DNA of 50,748 bases from Pontibacter fetidus (GTDB lineage Bacteria > Bacteroidota > Bacteroidia > Cytophagales > Hymenobacteraceae), in assembly GCF_010119545.1 (NCBI RefSeq), contig NZ_JAAEAA010000028.1:1-50748 (forward strand). Reading direction: 5' to 3'. This document shows positions 48,169 through 50,748 of the stretch, in pieces. A program made the translations under genes and the position numbers. Numbering within the stretch: the first letter of the stretch is position 1; each line of letters starts with the position of its first letter. The notes beneath the pieces are model-generated. The model saw only the letters and a program-made list of their open reading frames with translations, did no database searches and had not been told where the DNA came from.

Positions 48169-48866
48169 AAAGAAGTGAATTTGTAGAAAAAGGAACAAAA
48201 ATTAAGATTAGATACAAACCTCTAAACGGATTAATTAATAATACTTTTACTGTAATATTAAAAAATTGGGTATTTCAAGGTTTCTTTGACCTTTCAATAA
48301 ATGAAAAGATCTATAAAATACTTTTTGATATAATAGGCGTTACGATAGCATATTATTTTGGAATTCAAGATGCTATGAATTTGATAATTGTTTTCCTGTT
48401 TGTACATACCGTCAATTGGGTTACAAATGATCATTTTGTAGATAACCTTTACCATCTTCAGGTGTGTAAAACGACTCCTGAAAAGATGGAAGCAGCTATT
48501 AAATATTTAATAAACTTTACCCATAAGTATGACAGCATAGTTTATGCTGGTATATATGGAAGGATTGCAAGAGGCGATGAAGTGCATAGTGGAACAGATA
48601 TAGACATTCGTTTATTGAAGAATAAAGGGTTGGTCAACAGTATTTTTGTTTGTTTTATTGGCCATTACTTAAGGTTTATGGGATTAGTAAAATTAATCCC
48701 AATTGACCTTAACATCTGGAACTCACCTACTGATCTGCTAAGAATGAGGAAAGATGAGAATCCTCTTATTATAAAGGATGAAGATCAAATATCGAAGATG
48801 TATGCACATTTGCCAAATAACATGTTGGTTAAATACAAGCGCTATGATAAAAGACATATAAAATGA
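48165..48866 (+). CDS. Membrane-linked nucleotidyltransferase-fold protein
   Basis: This 233-residue protein has a hydrophobic stretch at about residues 52-80, probably one or two membrane helices, followed by a minimal polymerase-beta nucleotidyltransferase domain. GIYGRIARGDEVHSGTDIDI (129-148) resembles the family's GSxxxG...DxD motif with Asp145 and Asp147, but the usual Ser after Gly is Arg. A third acidic residue, Asp181, lies in IPIDLNIW. Catalysis is therefore plausible. The function is unknown; coupling to the kinase gene suggests sequential phosphorylation and nucleotidyl transfer. Confidence 0.6.
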   Translation: MKRSEFVEKGTKIKIRYKPLNGLINNTFTVILKNWVFQGFFDLSINEKIYKILFDIIGVTIAYYFGIQDAMNLIIVFLFVHTVNWVTNDHFVDNLYHLQVCKTTPEKMEAAIKYLINFTHKYDSIVYAGIYGRIARGDEVHSGTDIDIRLLKNKGLVNSIFVCFIGHYLRFMGLVKLIPIDLNIWNSPTDLLRMRKDENPLIIKDEDQISKMYAHLPNNMLVKYKRYDKRHIK

Positions 48867-49333
48867 AAGTGTGCATTACTTTTTCAGGGGGGGGGCATTA
48901 TGTAGAAGCCATGAATGCTTGTTCTAAACTTCTTGAAAACCCTGAGATTAAATATTTTTTTGTTACTTATAAGTCAGAGCATACGAAAAAGAGCTTAAAT
49001 AAGTGCAACGTTCGCTATGTGGTTCATCCCAAACATAGCTTTCTAATCAAACGCCTGATTTTGTTCTTAGGGAATTTTATATCTTCCTTTCACGTATTTG
49101 TTAGAGAAATGCCAGATGTAGTTATTTCAACAGGTGCAGATGTTACTGTAGGGATGATGCTTATTGCTAAAATTTTCAGAAAGAAAGTTGTGTTTATAGA
49201 AACAGGAGCTAGTGTAAATGGAAGTTCTTTAACTGGAAGGATAGCTTATCGCTTTTCTGATTTGTTTATAGTTCAATGGCAAGGACAACTATCAATTTAT
49301 CCTAAGGCAATTTTTGGAGGGCCCTTGCTATGA
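48863..49333 (+). CDS. Glycosyltransferase membrane-anchor half (PssD/Alg14-like)
   Basis: This 156-residue protein corresponds to the N-terminal half of a GT28-type enzyme: ITFSGGGHYVEAM (residues 5-17), then a hydrophobic anchor near 65-80, and KKVVFIETGASVNGSSLTGR. It ends in FGGPLL, as in Alg14/PssD proteins. It recruits the catalytic half encoded next, with ATGA overlap. Codons 9-11 are GGG GGG GGG, giving a nine-G tract at 48887-48895, out of character for this AT-rich gene. Confidence 0.87.
   Translation: MKVCITFSGGGHYVEAMNACSKLLENPEIKYFFVTYKSEHTKKSLNKCNVRYVVHPKHSFLIKRLILFLGNFISSFHVFVREMPDVVISTGADVTVGMMLIAKIFRKKVVFIETGASVNGSSLTGRIAYRFSDLFIVQWQGQLSIYPKAIFGGPLL
48887..48895 (+). repeat. 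Nine-G homopolymer tract inside a glycosyltransferase gene
   Basis: Nine consecutive G residues encode Gly9-Gly10-Gly11 of the PssD-like protein, 24 bases after its ATG. Poly-G tracts of this length in the 5' part of surface-polysaccharide genes are classical sites of slipped-strand mispairing and on/off switching in other bacteria. Insertion or loss of one G would shift the frame after residue 11. Confidence 0.8.
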
Positions 49334-49806
49334 TATTTGTTACTTCTGGAAGTTCTCCACTTGGATATAATGCTTTGTTTAAGGCTTGTGATAAACTTGC
49401 ATCTCGTCGTGATGATTTAAATTTTATTTGCCAGATCGGAGGCTCCTCATACCTACCACAATATATGAAGTGGGAACGATGGTTCTCTCATGAAAAGATG
49501 CTTCATCAGTTAGAAACTGCTGATCTCATTGTTTCTCATGCTGGTTTTGGTATCATTAGTGAATGCTTAAGGTTGAACAAAAAATTGATTGTTGTTCCAA
49601 GACAATCAAGAACTGATTCTTATCATTCTCAATCTTCCTTGTCAGAGTATCTTCACGAGCAGAATCATCTTATGTGCTTGAAAGAGATAGATAAGTTAGA
49701 AAGTGCAATAGACTCAATTAAAAGTTTTCAACTAAGACCTTATATCGTTAAATCAGAAATTCCACAAATATTAAATAATTATATTAGTAAGTTGATAATA
49801 AGATGA
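49330..49806 (+). CDS. Glycosyltransferase catalytic half (PssE/Alg13-like)
   Basis: This 158-residue protein matches the C-terminal domain of GT28 enzymes: MIFVTSGSSPLGYNALFKA at the start, and the donor-binding segment ADLIVSHAGFGIISECLRLNKKLIVVPR (about residues 75-102). It works as a heterodimer with the preceding PssD-like protein to transfer one sugar to a lipid-linked acceptor. The ATGA overlaps on both sides suggest that it depends on translation of the upstream gene. Confidence 0.88.
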   Translation: MIFVTSGSSPLGYNALFKACDKLASRRDDLNFICQIGGSSYLPQYMKWERWFSHEKMLHQLETADLIVSHAGFGIISECLRLNKKLIVVPRQSRTDSYHSQSSLSEYLHEQNHLMCLKEIDKLESAIDSIKSFQLRPYIVKSEIPQILNNYISKLIIR

Positions 49807-50600
49807 AAGTATCTATAGTAATAGTGACAATGAACCACTTATCTAAGCTAAAGAATTTACTTGATTCTCTGTTTGGTAAAGAACAAACGAAACTTAAACA
49901 TGAAGTCATTGTGGTAGATAATTGTTCTGAGGATGGCACAGTTGATTTTGTTCGGGCAGAATACCCTAACGTTATTGTACATGAGAATGAACAAATTAAA
50001 GGTTTTGCAGCAAATAATAATAAAGGGGTAAGTCTGGCTAAAGGGGAATATGTCTTTATATGCAATCCTGATATAATTGTTTTTCCAGGTTCTATTGATA
50101 CTTTGATTAGGTACCACGATAGGAATCCTTCGGTTGGTATCGTATGTCCTCAACTTTTAAATAGTGATAAAACTTATCAAGCTTCTGTAAGGCGATTTAT
50201 GAATGCAAAAATCATTGCATTACGTGTTTTACTTAAAGGTAATGATGCAACAAATAATAAGATTGTAAGAAAGTACTTATTAGATGACTTTGACAAAAGT
50301 AAAATACAACCTGTTGATTGGGCAATGGGGGCAGCCTTAGTTTTAAAAAGAGATTTTTATTTGAAGCTTAAAGGTTTTGATGAGAGATTCTTTTTATATG
50401 TGGAAGATGTTGATTTATGTCTTCGCTCTTGGAAACTTGGATTTAGCGTAGTTTATAATCCCGAGGCTAGGATGATTCATGACCACCAGCGTGCTAGTTT
50501 TAATGGAATTAATAGAAAAAGCATTATGCACTTGAGAAGCATGATTTACTTTTTGAAAAAACATAAACTATTTTTTAGCTCACCTTCTTATGTCCACTGA
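49803..50600 (+). CDS. Glycosyltransferase family 2 (rhamnosyltransferase-like)
   Basis: This 265-residue GT-A fold enzyme has VVDNCSEDGTVDFV (about residues 36-49), GFAANNNKGVSLAKGEYVFICNPD (the metal site NPD near 84), and the C-terminal EDVDLCLRSWKLGF block. This pattern is common in dTDP-rhamnosyl transferases. The following gene, rmlB, makes a dTDP-sugar precursor, which supports this but does not prove it. It overlaps the preceding gene by 4 bp. Confidence 0.88.
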   Translation: MKVSIVIVTMNHLSKLKNLLDSLFGKEQTKLKHEVIVVDNCSEDGTVDFVRAEYPNVIVHENEQIKGFAANNNKGVSLAKGEYVFICNPDIIVFPGSIDTLIRYHDRNPSVGIVCPQLLNSDKTYQASVRRFMNAKIIALRVLLKGNDATNNKIVRKYLLDDFDKSKIQPVDWAMGAALVLKRDFYLKLKGFDERFFLYVEDVDLCLRSWKLGFSVVYNPEARMIHDHQRASFNGINRKSIMHLRSMIYFLKKHKLFFSSPSYVH

Positions 50601-50609
50601 GTATAAGCC

Positions 50610-50748
50610 ATGAAAATACTGATAACAGGCGGAGCAGGCTTTATCGGCTCGCATGTGGTGCAGTTATTTGTGAACAAATACCCGGGCTACCAGATCTATA
50701 ACCTGGACAAACTGACTTATGCCGGCAACCTGGAGAACCTCTCGGATA
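50610..50748 (+). CDS. rmlB: dTDP-glucose 4,6-dehydratase, 5' part only
   Basis: The window ends after 46 codons of an extended SDR enzyme: [18 protein letters not shown] (Rossmann GxxGxxG) and [14 protein letters not shown], which is diagnostic for RmlB. It catalyses the second step towards dTDP-L-rhamnose and related sugars. The base composition here is markedly richer in G and C than in the genes just upstream, and similar to the nuo region. It starts 9 bp after the GT2 stop. Confidence 0.88.
   Translation, partial: MKILITGGAGFIGSHVVQLFVNKYPGYQIYNLDKLTYAGNLENLSD

Noticed and set aside
1..50748. CRISPR arrays, tRNA or rRNA genes, complete insertion sequences
   Set aside because: I saw no regularly spaced direct repeats, no cloverleaf-type sequence with a CCA end, no rRNA-like stretch and no complete transposase; only a possible transposase remnant at the left edge.

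Overview
The window looks like a chromosomal segment of a Bacteroidota member, probably a Cytophagales/Hymenobacteraceae-type organism such as a Pontibacter relative. This is inferred from the gene repertoire (Wza/Wzc-type export, secreted M13 peptidase, Ku plus three-domain LigD, beta-barrel proteins) and the scarcity of strong Shine-Dalgarno sites. No rRNA or tRNA gene was seen to confirm it.

Region 1 (1-16.1 kb, minus strand) is a complete respiratory complex I operon, nuoA-B-CD-E-F-G-H-I-J-K-L-M-N, preceded by a CBS-domain gene. It has the E. coli layout: a fused NuoCD and a long NuoG with the N7 cluster cysteines. Several intergenic spacers inside the operon carry palindromic repeat units. 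A 3' remnant of another gene, possibly a transposase, sits at the left edge.

Region 2 (16.5-34.5 kb, mixed strands) is housekeeping: glycogen debranching enzyme GlgX, a DUF4268 protein, a class A penicillin-binding protein, a Mut7-C RNase-like protein, a purine permease, a Ku/LigD end-joining locus with a small companion gene, an old-yellow-enzyme oxidoreductase, an M13 metallopeptidase and a beta-barrel protein. Two copies of a composite repeat of about 410 bp, in opposite orientation, bracket the stretch from PBP to the oxidoreductase.

Region 3 (34.9-50.7 kb, plus strand) is the first part of an exopolysaccharide/capsule locus: Wza-like lipoprotein, Wzc-like tyrosine kinase, nucleotide-sugar dehydrogenase, Wzx-like flippase, two acetyltransferases, Wzy-like polymerase, glycosyltransferases (two GT2, three GT4, a split Alg14/Alg13-like pair), a kinase-nucleotidyltransferase pair, and the start of rmlB. 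It is much more AT-rich than the rest. Many of its genes overlap by 4 bp. A nine-G tract near the start of one glycosyltransferase gene could make part of the locus phase-variable.

The most unusual signal is genomic rather than genic. The palindrome AACTATAGTT (with its sibling AAGTATACTT and many half-matches) is iterated through the first 31 kb, inside genes and between them. No exact copy was found in the exopolysaccharide locus. It behaves like the HIP1 palindrome of cyanobacteria.
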